Source of the DNA: Lingula anatina
Taxonomy: Eukaryota > Brachiopoda > Lingulata > Lingulida > Lingulidae
Assembly: GCF_001039355.2 (NCBI RefSeq)
Contig: NW_019775280.1
Span: 24,417-88,416 of the forward strand
Length of the DNA: 64,000 nucleotides
Direction: 5' to 3'
The notes below the pieces were generated by a model. The model made no database searches. It saw only the letters and a list, made by a program, of their open reading frames with translations, and had not been told where the DNA came from. Position 1 is the first letter of the stretch; each line of letters opens with the position of its first letter. Of this stretch, positions 24,873 through 38,100 are shown piece after piece. A program made the translations under genes and the position numbers.

Positions 24873-25341
24873 GCAAAACTATTTATTCACCCCCACCACC
24901 TTCCACATACTCAGAAGCCACTATAAGGAGCTGTCTTTAACTTATTATTATATCATCTAAATCTAAGTCCAACTTCATGAATGCAGCATGTGATGTAGAC
25001 CGGGATTACTGCATTATACGAGTTTTGGGACAAAAAAGAGCCTCATTCACAGTAACATTTGGAGGACAATTTTATCCCTGAATCGGTGATAAGGTTCAAA
25101 ACCCCGTGTCTGTTGGGAGAAAAAAAACTGATGCAAAGAGACACGAAATGAAGCCTGGAATAAACCATGTCTTCACTTTAATTTTTGTCTTAATTCTTGA
25201 AATTGCCATGAAAGGCGAAACAGTTTTCAATAAATCTAAACCCCCTCCCCATCCCTGAGGGGGATCCACTATTGTGTCGCTTTTCTTCAGATTGGCCGAC
25301 TCCATGTCTGTCTCGTGAAAGTACACATGAGGTGTGAAACG

Positions 25342-25378
<37 letters not shown>

Positions 25379-25472
25379 GCCGACCGTGGGAGAGGCTCCA
25401 AATGTCTGACACGTGCCCATTCCATACACACACACACTGTCCCGTGAAAGCATCTGAAAGGCTTGTCCAGTG
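23402..25472. other. intergenic, no gene seen
   Basis: Contains a (TA)n tract near 24829-24870 and a (TC)n tract at 25347-25373 just upstream of the next gene. Short open frames here show no family features. Confidence 0.5.
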
Positions 25473-26659
25473 ATGGGAAATATGGGGACGTTTTTTTGTC
25501 TCCTGTGTGTACTAACATTTACTGCTGTTGATTTGACAGGTAAGATCTGCTAGCAAGCTGTCTTCTTATACGAAAACTTTCGATATTTGCTCAAATGTTC
25601 TTTTATGAGGGTTGGTAAAAATTGAGTGTGTGAATATAGAGACTTTAGTAGTGTAAATGCGAAGGTGTAAACTGTGCTAAAATATGATGGCTTAGACTTC
25701 ATTTAGAGGAATATTCTACCCCTAGATTTTTACTAGAAGTTAAATGTGTAAAACGCGGCTATGACAATTGAATTTTAATGACGGTGCCAATAAAAGAGCC
25801 AGTGCGAATACTTTAATAAAAATAAACAAATATTTATTTCCACCTTGCAACGGCATAAGACTTGCTAGGTTTATCGACTTAAACCTTTCATTTAAGTATT
25901 TGGATAGTAATGTCGGCTGTCATTCTAATTTTTCTTTACACGTATTATAAAGTTCCTGGTCTTAAAGGTCGAAATGCAACGGAAATAATTATATTTTTCT
26001 TGTCATTTTATTCTAGAAGACTGAAATGCTGCTACCAAAGATTTTAAAGAAACATAAACACATTTTTCGCCATTTTCACTGCTCCTTTGCGATATTTGTA
26101 GTGCTCCAGTCGGATGACCGATGTATTTTCAATGGACACAGATACCGCCAGGGGGAGACATGGTCGCTGGACTGTATGACGTCATGCAGATGTGTGCGCG
26201 CAAGTATGAACGCTACCATGTGTTACAGCAGGTAAATGCAGGTAACAAAGGTAACCGGTACTGGCAGTTTTAAAAGAAGGTGTGATTATGATGCTCACTG
26301 GATTTCACTATCGCAATGACCCATTTCTCTAACCACAGAGTGAAGGAAATTTCTTGTGGAATGATTAAACAAGGACAGAATCATGCGACTCATTTCTAAA
26401 ACCTCATGGAGTTTTTTTTAGTGAGCATGAGAGACTGCTTTAGTTTCAACGAAGTTTTTTCTTTCTTTATTCTTTGTTAAGTTTGCCGTGTTATGACTGT
26501 TTTCGTATTCTTCTTTAATGTTATAAATTATAATTTAACCTCATTTTATAACAGTTTGCTTTGTGTCAGCCACTTCCCCAGTTAAAATGATATGGACGTG
26601 CCTGAAAAAAACGATCTTCCTGAATATTTCAACAATTTCCCCTTTACTATCAAGGTATA

Positions 26660-26711
<52 letters not shown>

Positions 26712-29700
26712 AAAGTCTAAAACGTACCATGTGCTTTTAATACAGATGTGCCACGTACCAGTCCCTGCCGGCGGGCTGCAGGCTGGAGGTGAAGGCGGGG
26801 GAGTGCTGCCCGAAGCCCGTCTGTGATTGGATGTGTGAGTAAATTATACAAATAGATATGCTGCTGCTTCCGGTAACGGAGGAACCATTAGTACATTCAA
26901 AACAGATGATCCGTGAATATGGCCGACCCCAATGAAAGCACTTGTACTTTTATGGGAATATGATTATTATAATAATGATCTATTTAATAATCAGCATAAA
27001 CAGTAAATATAGTTTTATTCACCCAATTCAAGTGTACTTATATTTGAAATACACACTGAAACCGAAAAAACAAGTGGAATTGATTCGTTGTCCTATAGGA
27101 GGAAAACAGATGAAAATGAAAATCCTACCGATAAATTAAAGAGAAATCTTTTTTCACAGCACAGTGTATCTACAAAGGTCGTGGCTATGACGTGGGTGAG
27201 AAATGGGACGACGGCTGTGACTACTCCTGTGAGTGTCTCAAATCACAGTGGTATTCTTGTCACGAAAGGTAAGCAAGCCAAGGGGTCAATCTTCAGCGTA
27301 GTAGCCACTAATGTGCGATGTATAATATGATTGGCGGATCCAGGGGGGGAGGGGGGAGCACAGTGGGCTACGTGACTCCCACACTACGGGGGTGACCCCT
27401 CCCCATCCCTCTGCGCTATACATATTACCGTAAACGTGCCTTCAATGACTTAATTATATTTTATACTTTGTCTCCAACTCTTAACAAAATTTTGGATCCG
27501 TCAGAGAATGATGACATTTGAATAGCATGCATAAAATAGAAAGGTCTGGATTATCAGTTTTCTTTTGTCCATGAATATTTGCCTCATATAACTTCTATAT
27601 ATGACTTCTCTATAAATCAATCAGGTGCCCCAAGTACCTCAGCATACCGCCCCACTGCGCTCTGGTTGCCGTACCTGGGAAGTGTTGTAAGGAAGTCAAG
27701 TGCGGGGGTAGCATATTGCCAGGTAACAATTTCGGCACGACGCCGGACTCTAACACAACACCCAAACCTACGGACAAAACTTCGACGTCTCCCGCTGGTT
27801 CTAGCAATCCAGGGATAATTAAAACCACTGCAAAAGTTCCAGGATCGACAAGCGAGAGCTCGACGACCGCACTGCCATCTAGCGTCACTAGCCATTCTAC
27901 AGCGACTGTTGCACCGTCTAGAACTTTTCTGCCAACTAAATCGGTTTCTAGTACCAGTGCCCCACAAGTATTTGTAATACCGACCAAGATTCCGGGCCGT
28001 AAGTTTTGAGATAACTCTTTTTAATACTAAGGGATATCAGAAATAGATACAAAATCAAACAGATGAAATTATCAAACTCCATCTTGATCTCGATTATGAT
28101 TAATTATTTAGAGGGCAAGTCAAATATATTACCCATTCTAATTGTACACTATGTGTATGAAACTAATTATCGAACCTTGTTTTGATGAAATGGGAAAGCA
28201 GGTGACTATAATTATCCAATAAAAAATTCATGCATCTGTGACTTTTTTCTTGTAGAGTTCAAATATTCAGTAACGAAATTAATAGGTAACATAATTTGGT
28301 CCTACCTGTAACATTGTTTGTAGTCGGTCATTTATTTATATTTGATAAATTCTTTGCTAAAAAATATCACATAAAGATAGATAGATAGATAGATAGATTT
28401 CAAGAAAAAAAAACGCCACACAATCTGACAGTAACCCTTACAAATTTCAGTTTCAAGTTGCCAGGACAAGCTCCGTGATTGCAGCGACTACGTGGACAGT
28501 GCCTGTTTTGACCGGAGGTATCGGCCGTGGGCCCTGAGAAACTGTGCCCAGACATGCGGGCTTTGCAGTAAGATAACTGTTGTTTCTGTGATTTTACCTG
28601 TCCATATTCACTTTCACTCGTCCGGGTTTGCCCAAGTGTGGCATTAATTGTCCAAGGTGAATTTAGATTGAGCTTTGTCTTTTTGAGCATTATATTTGAA
28701 ACACAATATTATTTACGAGTAAGTAAGTAAGTACCGGTGCAATATGCTGTACAGTGTAGGTACATGTAAATAATCATCGCCCCAAAATTGTTTCTTTTAT
28801 TTCCTAGTTGAATCTCACTGGCGGATACAGGACCTTGATGGGGGGAGGATTTAATTTGTTTTAGCAGTATACGAGGGCAAGTTGTATTATAATATGAGGG
28901 GTACGATGATGAACATATGATTGGTTTTGTCTCGTATCGCTCATTGTACTGTGTTTCGGGAAGGAAGATACCAATGGGGTAGAAGGGACTTTCTTCGAAG
29001 CTTAAAGCAATAATAACTCTTCCTTTGAGATTTAAAATTCCACAAAAAATACATTGTAAACAACGCATGGAAATATATTCTATGGCATTTTACCACTAAA
29101 ACAGCCGTTATTGTAGTAAAACTAAAATCTGTGCTTGTCAATAGGGCTTTCGATGCCTTTCTTCCCGGTCGTCAAGGCATCCGATGCCAATGACGTTAAG
29201 GTGTCACGCAGATTCTCGCGTTCATTCGAGACCAGAATACATTTGGCGCCAAACCCCTGATGCGATACGCAGACGTAAGTTGCGAGTTTTTGTACAGTGC
29301 GTCGGATAGCGAAAAGCCCAGAATTGCACACATTGTAGATATAAATGCATTTTGAGCAATAAGACGAATATGTCTTATGAATCTTATATTATTGTTATAT
29401 AGCGGTGTTGTTGTCTGCTTTTTCCGCGGTTTTAAGAAGGTCACCAGAAACTATCGCTCGATATCGCGTGACTATGCAATGTCAGAGAGGGCTCCGTCAG
29501 TTAAAATCTCTTAAGAGATTTTAACAAAAAACCAAACGTTTAAGAAAAAAACCTTGAATGCAGGAATGGGGTCGTTGACCATTGGTAAGTACGGGAAAAT
29601 TGCCGTTTACTCCAGGAAAATCCAATTTTTGACCAAACGAAGAGTTATTATGACTTTAATCGAGAGAGCACGTGGCTTTTGTATCATCACTGGCTCCCCC

Positions 29701-32341
29701 ATTGTACCTAACATCAACGGGAACAGTTCAAGTAGATAAATAAATTGTAAATGTGAGCTTTTATCCGGCAGGTACGAACGGGGGTAATTCAGCCGGCCAG
29801 CCTTGCGCTTTCCCGTTCCAATACAAAGGCTCCAATGTCACGCAATGTATAGTAAGCGGACACTCCGAGCCTTGGTGCGCCGTCACGGAGAACTTTGACA
29901 GAGATGGAAAATGGGGAAATTGTCACCGTAAGTGATTTTCACACTACTAACCAAAGTGCGGCTTTCTCTTCTTCGTCCCATTCACCCGTATATCGGGTGG
30001 ATACCAAAACCCCTCAACTTCAAGTTATTATCTATTCATTTATTTATTTATTTATTATCAAGAACTTTCACTTGATTTCACCTGTCATGATACTACATGG
30101 TATTGTTTTTAACTTATTTAAATTTTGAATGAATAACTTCTAGTATTTCCCTGGAGCGCTCAAAACAAAACTAGTGCATTTTTATCCAAACAGATTCTGT
30201 TCTGGGAGTGTAATATAAGGTATAAACAGCAAATATATGACTAAATAGACTTTTTATTTTCAAAATAATGGCAGTGGCACTTATCAACTGCAAGACGGCA
30301 ACGGAATTGATAAAATCACATTCTAAACTTAAGTCACATTACACAGTTGCCACATCTAAGACATTTAACGACTCACGATTTTAGGTTCATGATACGAAAA
30401 TTTTCAGGATGGTGGCATTGCCTTCCTTTTTCTACACAATAGGCCAAGCGATATTGTTGGGCTTCGCAAATACGGTTCGTAAAAGTTTGAAAAATATTTG
30501 CTATGTGTTGACCTTCTACAATGTTTCTGACTTTCAGCTTCGATGTTGAATCGGTTCTGTAAGAACGCTTTACCGGACTGCTATCTGTACGGGAAAAACG
30601 CATGTATCGGCGGTTTTACTGAGTGGGGAAAAACGAATTGTGCTGCCTACTGTGGATACTGCGGTAACGTGTATTAATTCTACAGATGGAAAGTATTAAA
30701 ATGAGAAATATTAGGGGTCAAGGATGTGTACATGTATTACGTGAACCTGTTTGTTGTTACCTTCCGTTTAGGTTCATTTTATTCTACCTTGCTTGCACCC
30801 CTTCTCTCTCTTTTAACTTTTTAACTCATTTCTTCTGCAAACCCAGCACATAAAGCTGAAAGCACTTCAATTTCAAATCACGTTATTTTATTCCCAAACA
30901 CTTGTTCACTATTATGTAAAATACCGGTACAAAATAATGGCTTGTTTGAATAGTCCCGTATGTAGGCCTACCTAATGTATTTATTGACGTAAATATATTA
31001 TTTCACCTTAGGCGCAGGACATACCAATCCAGGGTTTACCAAAACGCCCTCTGGTGTTTCATCGTCAACGGCAGTGGTGACCCCGTCCTCAAAAGTGACC
31101 TCGGCCACCGTGCCGACCACTACAGCCACCCCTGTCTCAAAAACTGCGGCACCAACGTTCAAAAGTACTCAACGCCTTAACGTCACTTCTCTGCCGCCGT
31201 CAACGTCTGCGAGTACTTCACGCTCTACACCAGTTGTTACTGTGTCAAAGCAACCCAAACGCACCACAACCGCAACAACTCAACCAATGACAACACAACG
31301 CTTGGCGTCATCAACAGCAGCAGCGCCCTCTCCCGGCCCTGGTGACTGTGTGTATGGCGGGAAGACCTACAAGGACGGTGAGACGTGGAATGACGGCTGT
31401 GCCTACCGCTGTAAATGTGTGCTAGGTTACCACACTTGTAACAAAAGGTGAGAAGAAATATGATATAATACAGTATGCAGGCGCGTAAGAAGTAAATCCT
31501 AAGTTCAGAAGAAAAGTGACGGGAGTTTCCTTTAAAAACCCCTTGCTACTTGCATTTTTGACTGGCATGGTTTAAACAATGGGAGGATACCCGCCTACGC
31601 CTATATTATAAATCGGGTCACTATAGTATGAGGTACCCTCTACCAGGGCGACTGATAGATTTTTACAGATATTCACAGACATGTCTCTTGCTAGATAGAT
31701 GGTCATTTTGGGCTGAAGTGAATATCTGTAAAAATCTATCAGTCGCCCTGGTAGAGGGTAAGTATGAGGCCATTGGGTGGTTAATGTCACCTTCTTATGT
31801 GACAGTCCAGTAATGGCAGTAAACCACAGGGCGCCGTTTTGTCAGACTTTACACTAGATTTATCCACCTCTGACAGACATGTGCAAGGGCGAATAAATTC
31901 AATCATCTAAAGATAAAGTGAATAGTCAATAAAACGAGTATGTGTTTGACTGTCGAACTTTTCCAAACGCGCCTAAAACAAAGTGTCTATAAAATATATT
32001 TTACAATATTGACCCCAAACAAATATTTTATAGTTGCCTCTTTCTATTTTTCATTATAACGGGTATATTTTCCAAGCATAAATAATGTAGATTCGGGGAG
32101 GGGGCTGTCATGTAAGACAAAAAAGAGTCACGTTTAAGGGAATCGGGTCAGCAACGTTCAAGATGCTCTTTAAAACATTTATTTTTTATTTTCTACCAGG
32201 TGTCCAGGTTTGATTGATTGGATAGAGCACCTTCCAGCCGGTTGTACTCTTGGTGCGCCGCCTGTCGGCAAGTGCTGTCCTGCACCGGTGTGTCCCCCTG
32301 GCGTCAATGTTTCGACGTGGCCAAAGAATTACGTTCCATGA
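25473..32341 (+). CDS. secreted mosaic protein: VWC-VWC-ShK-FN2-ShK-VWC
   Basis: Complete ten-exon model of 581 residues. Exons: 25473-25539, 26102-26231, 26746-26834, 27160-27268, 27625-27998, 28451-28567, 29772-29927, 30538-30663, 31012-31447, 32200-32341. Phases close and the total is a multiple of three. Domains in order: signal peptide (MGNMGTFFCLLCVLTF, exon 1); VWC about 27-95; VWC about 96-158; Ser/Thr/Pro-rich linker 160-256; ShK about 257-295 with six Cys; fibronectin type II about 296-347 (CAFPF...WCAVT...GNC); ShK about 348-389; second Ser/Thr-rich linker about 390-490; VWC about 492-565 (CVYGGKTYKDGETW...KCCPAPVC). Each VWC domain is split between two exons at the same phase-2 Arg codon, so they arose by exon-pair duplication. 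It is probably an extracellular matrix or mucus-type protein. I know no named family with this order; ShK here need not imply toxin or channel activity. Confidence 0.9.
26658..26709. repeat. (ATT)n microsatellite
   Basis: About sixteen ATT units in intron 2 of the mosaic gene, shortly before exon 3. Confidence 0.9.
27333..27505. mobile_element. short member of the GGCGGATCCAG repeat family
   Basis: The left end GGCGGATCCAGGGGGGGA and right end TTGGATCCGTC are inverted relatives of the 20546-20805 hAT termini, with the same G and C tracts inside. It lies in intron 4 of the mosaic gene. Confidence 0.5.
29564..29584 (+). other. possible 21-base microexon
   Basis: TGCAG precedes and GTAAGT follows a 21-base stretch, and inclusion would keep the phase-1 frame between exons 6 and 7 of the mosaic gene (adding seven residues). 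The polypyrimidine tract is poor, so this may be chance. Confidence 0.2.
31634..31760. mobile_element. 127-bp foldback element with 9-bp target duplication (Mutator-like)
   Basis: The left arm TACCCTCTACCAGGGCGACT, continuing to ATATTCAC, is repeated as an almost perfect reverse complement on the right over 43 bp. AGTATGAGG flanks it exactly on both sides (31625-31633, 31761-31769). Nine-base duplications are typical of Mutator-like elements. A lone arm fragment recurs at about 33168-33181. Confidence 0.85.
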
Positions 32342-32754
32342 ATTTCACCTAAAATCAAGTAAAACAAAGTTTTTTTTTAATTTTTAATCTGGTGATAATT
32401 TATCTTTCACTGAAAATCATCATGCATACGGCTCGTTTAAGAAAAAAAAAACTCTAAAATATTTCCTGGTGCAAGTGTTAATTTATTTACAACAAAAAAA
32501 TTGGAATTTTCATTTTGAAACTGTGGATATATCTAACGCCTGCAGTAAAAGAAACAATCTGTCGATTTTTGGTCATGTAACAAAAAAGAAGACCTAGTAT
32601 CATGGCTTATTTTTTGTCTCAAGGAACTTGGTATATATAATAAACTTACCAGTATGACAATACATGTTCATGGATTTTTCTCTGTGTACTTATCAATCCT
32701 AATGTACAACAACTGCCTTTATTTTGTCTTTTATTTTCCAAATGACTTGTGTTA

Positions 32755-32760
32755 AATAAA
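32755..32760 (+). terminator. poly(A) signal AATAAA
   Basis: It lies 414 bp after the mosaic-gene stop. Confidence 0.4.
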
Positions 32761-34292
32761 TTGCGTCTGGTGCTTCAAGGCACACAATGCAGGCTTTAAA
32801 ACGCATTTTTAATGTAGAGATCGCTTCTTGTTGAAGTTATCTGGGGAAAATTAAAACTTTTAAAACATAAAATAACGGATAAATGTCCCTTGTCCATCTA
32901 GTGGGCCATCTTGACACAGCTTGAAAAGAGCGACAATCACGGCGCAAAAGTTTTGCGATATCTGGAAGACGAGTCAGGGGAAAGAATATCGTGTATGGAA
33001 GACCTCCGCTTAGACGCAAGTTTTGAGATTTGGCTTTTTCCAAAATTGTTCAAAAGTTATGGCTAGTGTCAAGAAAGGAAGATTAATGGTTGGTAGATGG
33101 TGGGACATGCAGTTAACCCGGGATAATTCGTTAAATATGAATCATTCTTTGGGTACCTTTGACTTACCCTCTACCAGGGTTGATTACACTTGAACTTGTA
33201 CGTAGGTCACCGAGATTGGCAGGCTTTTGAATAACTTGCTTTTGAAATAATCGTATCATAAAAAAGTCAACAAAATAAGTCCTCAATACTCGATACCTGG
33301 ATGCTTACGTGACTCGACTGCAGTCGTATTAATATGTCACGGTTATGCCAAAGAATACCAAACACCTGTTCAATACGTCCGAAGAGGTTGTCGGCTTTTG
33401 GAAGCCAACCTAGCCTTAAAGACCCCTTAATAACACAAAAAAGTTCATTGAAGTAATAAAAGGCTTGCGTAAAATGTGTGGAAGCTCTTATTTTTATATA
33501 TCCCATATTAGTTATATTCGCGCTGATGTTGAAAATTTTAACACCATGACTAAGGCATAAACAATCCCCTTAACCCAGTTACGATTTTCCTCCTTTTGCA
33601 ATTGTGGTACCATCTTTATGACCCACTTATAAAAAGGTAATTACTTGTAATATTGCATGTGATACTACATTAAAATGGGCTTTCGCCTAATAGTTGTGAA
33701 ACACAAGAAACAACATACAACTGAGCATAAATTTGTCCATGTTTATTTTTTCATGTCGATTCCCTCGTTTTGCGTTTTGCTGGATAGGGGGGGGGGGGAG
33801 ATAGACGTTAAATAAGGGCACGTGGACGCCATTTCTTCTGGCCATCAGTTGTCATTTTGACCTCAAAAATCATATACTGTAAAGTCATATACCGTCTATA
33901 CTGCATGCTTGTCATTTACTTGTTATTCACTTCGCCGAAGCAAAGTTAACTACTTTTACATTCCATGAAATTAATTTCAGTTATAAAGACAACTTTTTTG
34001 AACACATATTTGAAATAAAACTTGGATGTACCGGTACATGTAGAGATTTAGGGTGACGAAAATACGTAGAACTTTTCTTGTTTATTTTAGGTAAACCGTG
34101 CTTGACTGCAGACGCTGACCTTTGTGTGTACGCCCAGCTTAAGCCGGGCACATGAGGTATTCCTCTTTGTTATGCAAAGTATAAGTGCTCGTCGTCATAC
34201 AGGATTTTTTTTCGTCATAATCCAAACAGGTTCAGTTCGTGCCTTGTCAAATAAGGGAAGTACATTTGCCCTTGCGAGACCTCTAATGCAAG
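32761..34292. other. intergenic and probable 5' region of next gene
   Basis: No supportable exon. A G run at about 33788-33800 is present. An acceptor-like TTTTAG at about 34085-34090 could begin a leader exon for the next gene. Confidence 0.35.
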
Positions 34293-35081
34293 ATGTCGGA
34301 TACAAGGAGCGACAGTAATGTCGATCTTGTGACGAGAACCAACCAGTTGGAAGGTAATTCTGCCTTAAGAAAAAACATTGGGATAAATGTTAAAGATACG
34401 AATTTAATTCGCGTTTCTTGTGAAGTCACTGAGCATGATCTTATGCTCTGGTGAGCATGCAAAGATGGCTGTTAAATTGGTTTAATTCAGTCGGAATGAT
34501 TACAGATGAGGTACAGTGAACTTAAACTTATACGTGTCACTAAAAAAGTTCAATTTCATGTACAAGCTCATGGAGCTCATAAATATTTCTGTAATAATAC
34601 AGAAGGGCGCTGAACCCACGCCAAGGGGAGGGGGTGGTTTAAGGGTTGGCTTTGCATCCGCAGACCCCCCCCCCCCCACCCTTCACATAATCCTGGATCT
34701 GCCCCTGTATAGGTATTCCTAATATTGAGCTAATTTCTTTGATCTCATCTTTTCCAGTCCCTCGGTTGCTGACAATAACAATAGTGATATCTGGAATGAT
34801 TGCGATAGTTGCGCTCATCATCTCAGCCGTCGCAATCTCCAAACCCGCCAGCTCTGACATTACAGTCCAGGGTTCAACAACAAATATTCAGCAAACTCAG
34901 CCTGCAGTTGCAGCCAGTACCTATGACGCCAGCCGGTATCAGTCCTCCTACAAAAAGAGGATTTACACAATTGCCGTGGGATTCGGATCTGGGGGTTTTG
35001 AATATTAGTAAGCAAAAGCATAAACATACTGTAACTGGCAAAATCAAATAGTGAGAGTTTGTTGTCATTTTGCTTTTTATT

Positions 35082-35130
<49 letters not shown>

Positions 35131-38100
35131 AAAATATAAGCACCTGTAAAACTACTAGTATGCATCATAAGATGGCGAATTTCATCAACCATGGCCAATT
35201 TTCATTTCAGTGACGCCAGTGGATTTAAAGTTGGTTTTTTTCATGATGTAATAGACGCAGGTAATCTTTATTTACTTTTATGCTTTTCATTGATTTGTAG
35301 TAAAGCATATTTTGATAAGAATAGAGCTGCAGTTTATATTGTTATGTAAATCACCTATTAAATGAAGACACTGACTTATTAATTAATTTTAGTGTGCCTG
35401 GAGGCGAATATGGATTGTAGGACGGTCACGGAGCCATACACCAACTGTGTGATCTCGGAGAGAGGACAGCCGCAGCGAGGGGGGATAGGTAAGGGTGATT
35501 TTTTTATATCACAACAATGTCCCTTTGAATGCATTTCATTTTTCTTTCTCTCTTTACATTGAGAAAACACTATAGGCAATAATGTTTTGAATGATTAAAT
35601 AAAATGAAATTAATATTTTTGAAGTAGTTCGAGAAAATTATTAGGAGGGCGATCTAATTCCGTGTCATGGTGTATTCCTTGTCTTTACTTTACTTGCCCC
35701 TTGCCTCTAATAAGACGTATTCTTAAGGATTCTACCAATGATATGTAATTTTTACTTCAAGCAAATATAAATACCCAGTGCTTTGGAATATAATAGGCTA
35801 TTGTGTTTTGGGGATTATTTTTTATTCGTGTAAGAATACTTTGTATTACCTTTGGGGTACAACTAGGATTCAAAATGGATCCAGGTTCGGATCCTGAATT
35901 TTTTTAAGAGGGGTCCGGTTTTTTATGGACTGACAGGCCTCGGATTGCGAGGCCGACCCTCACCCCCTCGACGCCAGGTTTGGGGCACGCTCGAGAGCCC
36001 CAAAAATTGGTGTTTTGGAGGGCAAATGGCGCCATTTGGTACAGTTTAGAATTATAATTCAGCTAGACGTTTTTTTTTTTTGTGCGTTTTTTATCAGAAA
36101 TCGAAGGGGGGGGTCAGGACCCCCCTCCGACACTCCCTAATCCGTCACTGATATATATCACCGTTCCTAAGCATAACTTTATACATTGCATCGATGGTCT
36201 AATTTTTTAAAAAAATATTTATTACGTTATCATTGAAACTGATAAACAGTAGATCTCCTGTTATGTGTTTTTGTGAAATGTACGTTATCAACACTTTTGT
36301 GTGATAAAAAATTTTGATTGATAAACCAATTTCAGAAATTGAGGTAACGTTTTAGACAACTTTTCTATAAAAGTACAATTTCAGGACTTATGTCGGGTTG
36401 GTACGACGCCTGCACCGGATGGCTGGCCACTCGTCAACGAAAGCAGTTCTCCGCATTTTCCAAGCCGTTTCTGAAACCACCCGAGGCCTATTTCTACGCG
36501 CTTTCTGGATTTAATACACTGGATATCACTGGGAAGAAAGTTGGTGAGTTATCTGCATTTTGACATAAATGAAGGTGATTTTAATTGGATTTTCTCCTAG
36601 CTACCATATGTAGTTTCATTTCATTTCTTGAAAATCTGGGTGCCAAACACTTAAGAGTCTTCGATAGAGGTTCCGTACGTTGACATGTGTCTCTCTCTAT
36701 GGTGCCATGTCTTTTAGTCGATACGACACTCGACGACTTATGATGCCAGTTTCAGCGCTGTTGCGTCCCGTATTTTTCATTGTGTTGATTCCTTTATTGG
36801 TTAAGGACCAGGACTGCCTTTAGCTTTCTTGCCAGGAACCTTTCCCGCCGGGTTGATGTCTCTGAGTTTGCCTTTCCTGATGACATGACTGGTGAATGTT
36901 GTGTCTTTCCTTGAAAATTCCAAGGAGTTGTCTGTCTTGTCCAACTCGCTCGAGCACCAAGATCTTATAACCATGTGCAGTTTATGACATACGCAACATT
37001 CGCCGGTAGGACCACATTTCTGCGGCCTATTGGGCCATTCAGAATGAGAGGATCCGAGTGCTAACTGGTCCACGGCCTACATATGGCGGACCTACATGAA
37101 AGGAAGACCGCTTAATCCTGTAATGGTCTTTCCGCCTCCCCACGCTTCGTCCCTGCAGGGACACAGTAATTAAATCTCGGCTCCATTCGACCAGACGCGT
37201 GGGGAGGCGTGTCAGAGGCGGAGAGACCACTACAGGATTAAGCGGTCTTCCTTTCATGTAGGTCCGCCATATTTAAGCTGTGAACCAGTGAGCACTCGGA
37301 TCTTCTCATTCTGAATGGCCCTCATGTGTCCTTGGTTGTTGCAGTCGAGAGAGGCCATGCCACACCACCGTACAAAAGAACAGACCAAACAAAACGTTTG
37401 AGAACATGTATGCTGACTCTTTACAGGACTGGTAAGCGGTTGGTTCACTAACGAAGCCTGCCTAGCCGGACTGGACCAGGTGACTGGCAGAGACGTCCCG
37501 CACGGCAACGTTTTCCATGCACAGACGCCCGCCGAGCTCTTGGCTATGATCCAGAACAGAACTGTGAGTGTCTTGCTTATGTTACCAGTTTTATAATGTT
37601 ATATTTTAATATTTGATCATTCTCACAGCATCCTAGCCCTTTATCCCTACCCTTTTTAATTATTGCAAAAGGATTCATTCTGTTTATAAGCATGAAATAA
37701 AAAACAGGAAACACTTCATTTTTATGTCTTAATCGTATGATTTTTAAAATTAAAAATATCTTCAGGACTAAGAAGTCGAATAATAGGCGCAAAATGTTGA
37801 TCGTTCTTTTGATATTTTTCTTCTGGTGTCCAGTTTCAGATTTGCCTTTGTCATTCATTCAAAAATACTATATTCGAGAAAGTACTGTGAATATCAGCGG
37901 ATAAATATATTTGGTCACATATATTTGTTGACAAATTTTGACGCTTACTGATTTTTCGAGAGGCGGTCATGTGAAGTTAGTTTATTTTAATTGACCTCTT
38001 AGTCAACTTGTTCGCCATCTTGAATATCACTGCCACTGCATGAGGTAGATGTACGTCTTCAAGAAGTTCTCAGTGCCTCAGTTGTGTTCTGTTATCTTCA

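Noticed and set aside
29772-29927. Kringle domain
   Set aside because: The single exon has four Cys with the CAFPF, WC and GNC pattern of fibronectin type II, not the six-Cys kringle pattern.
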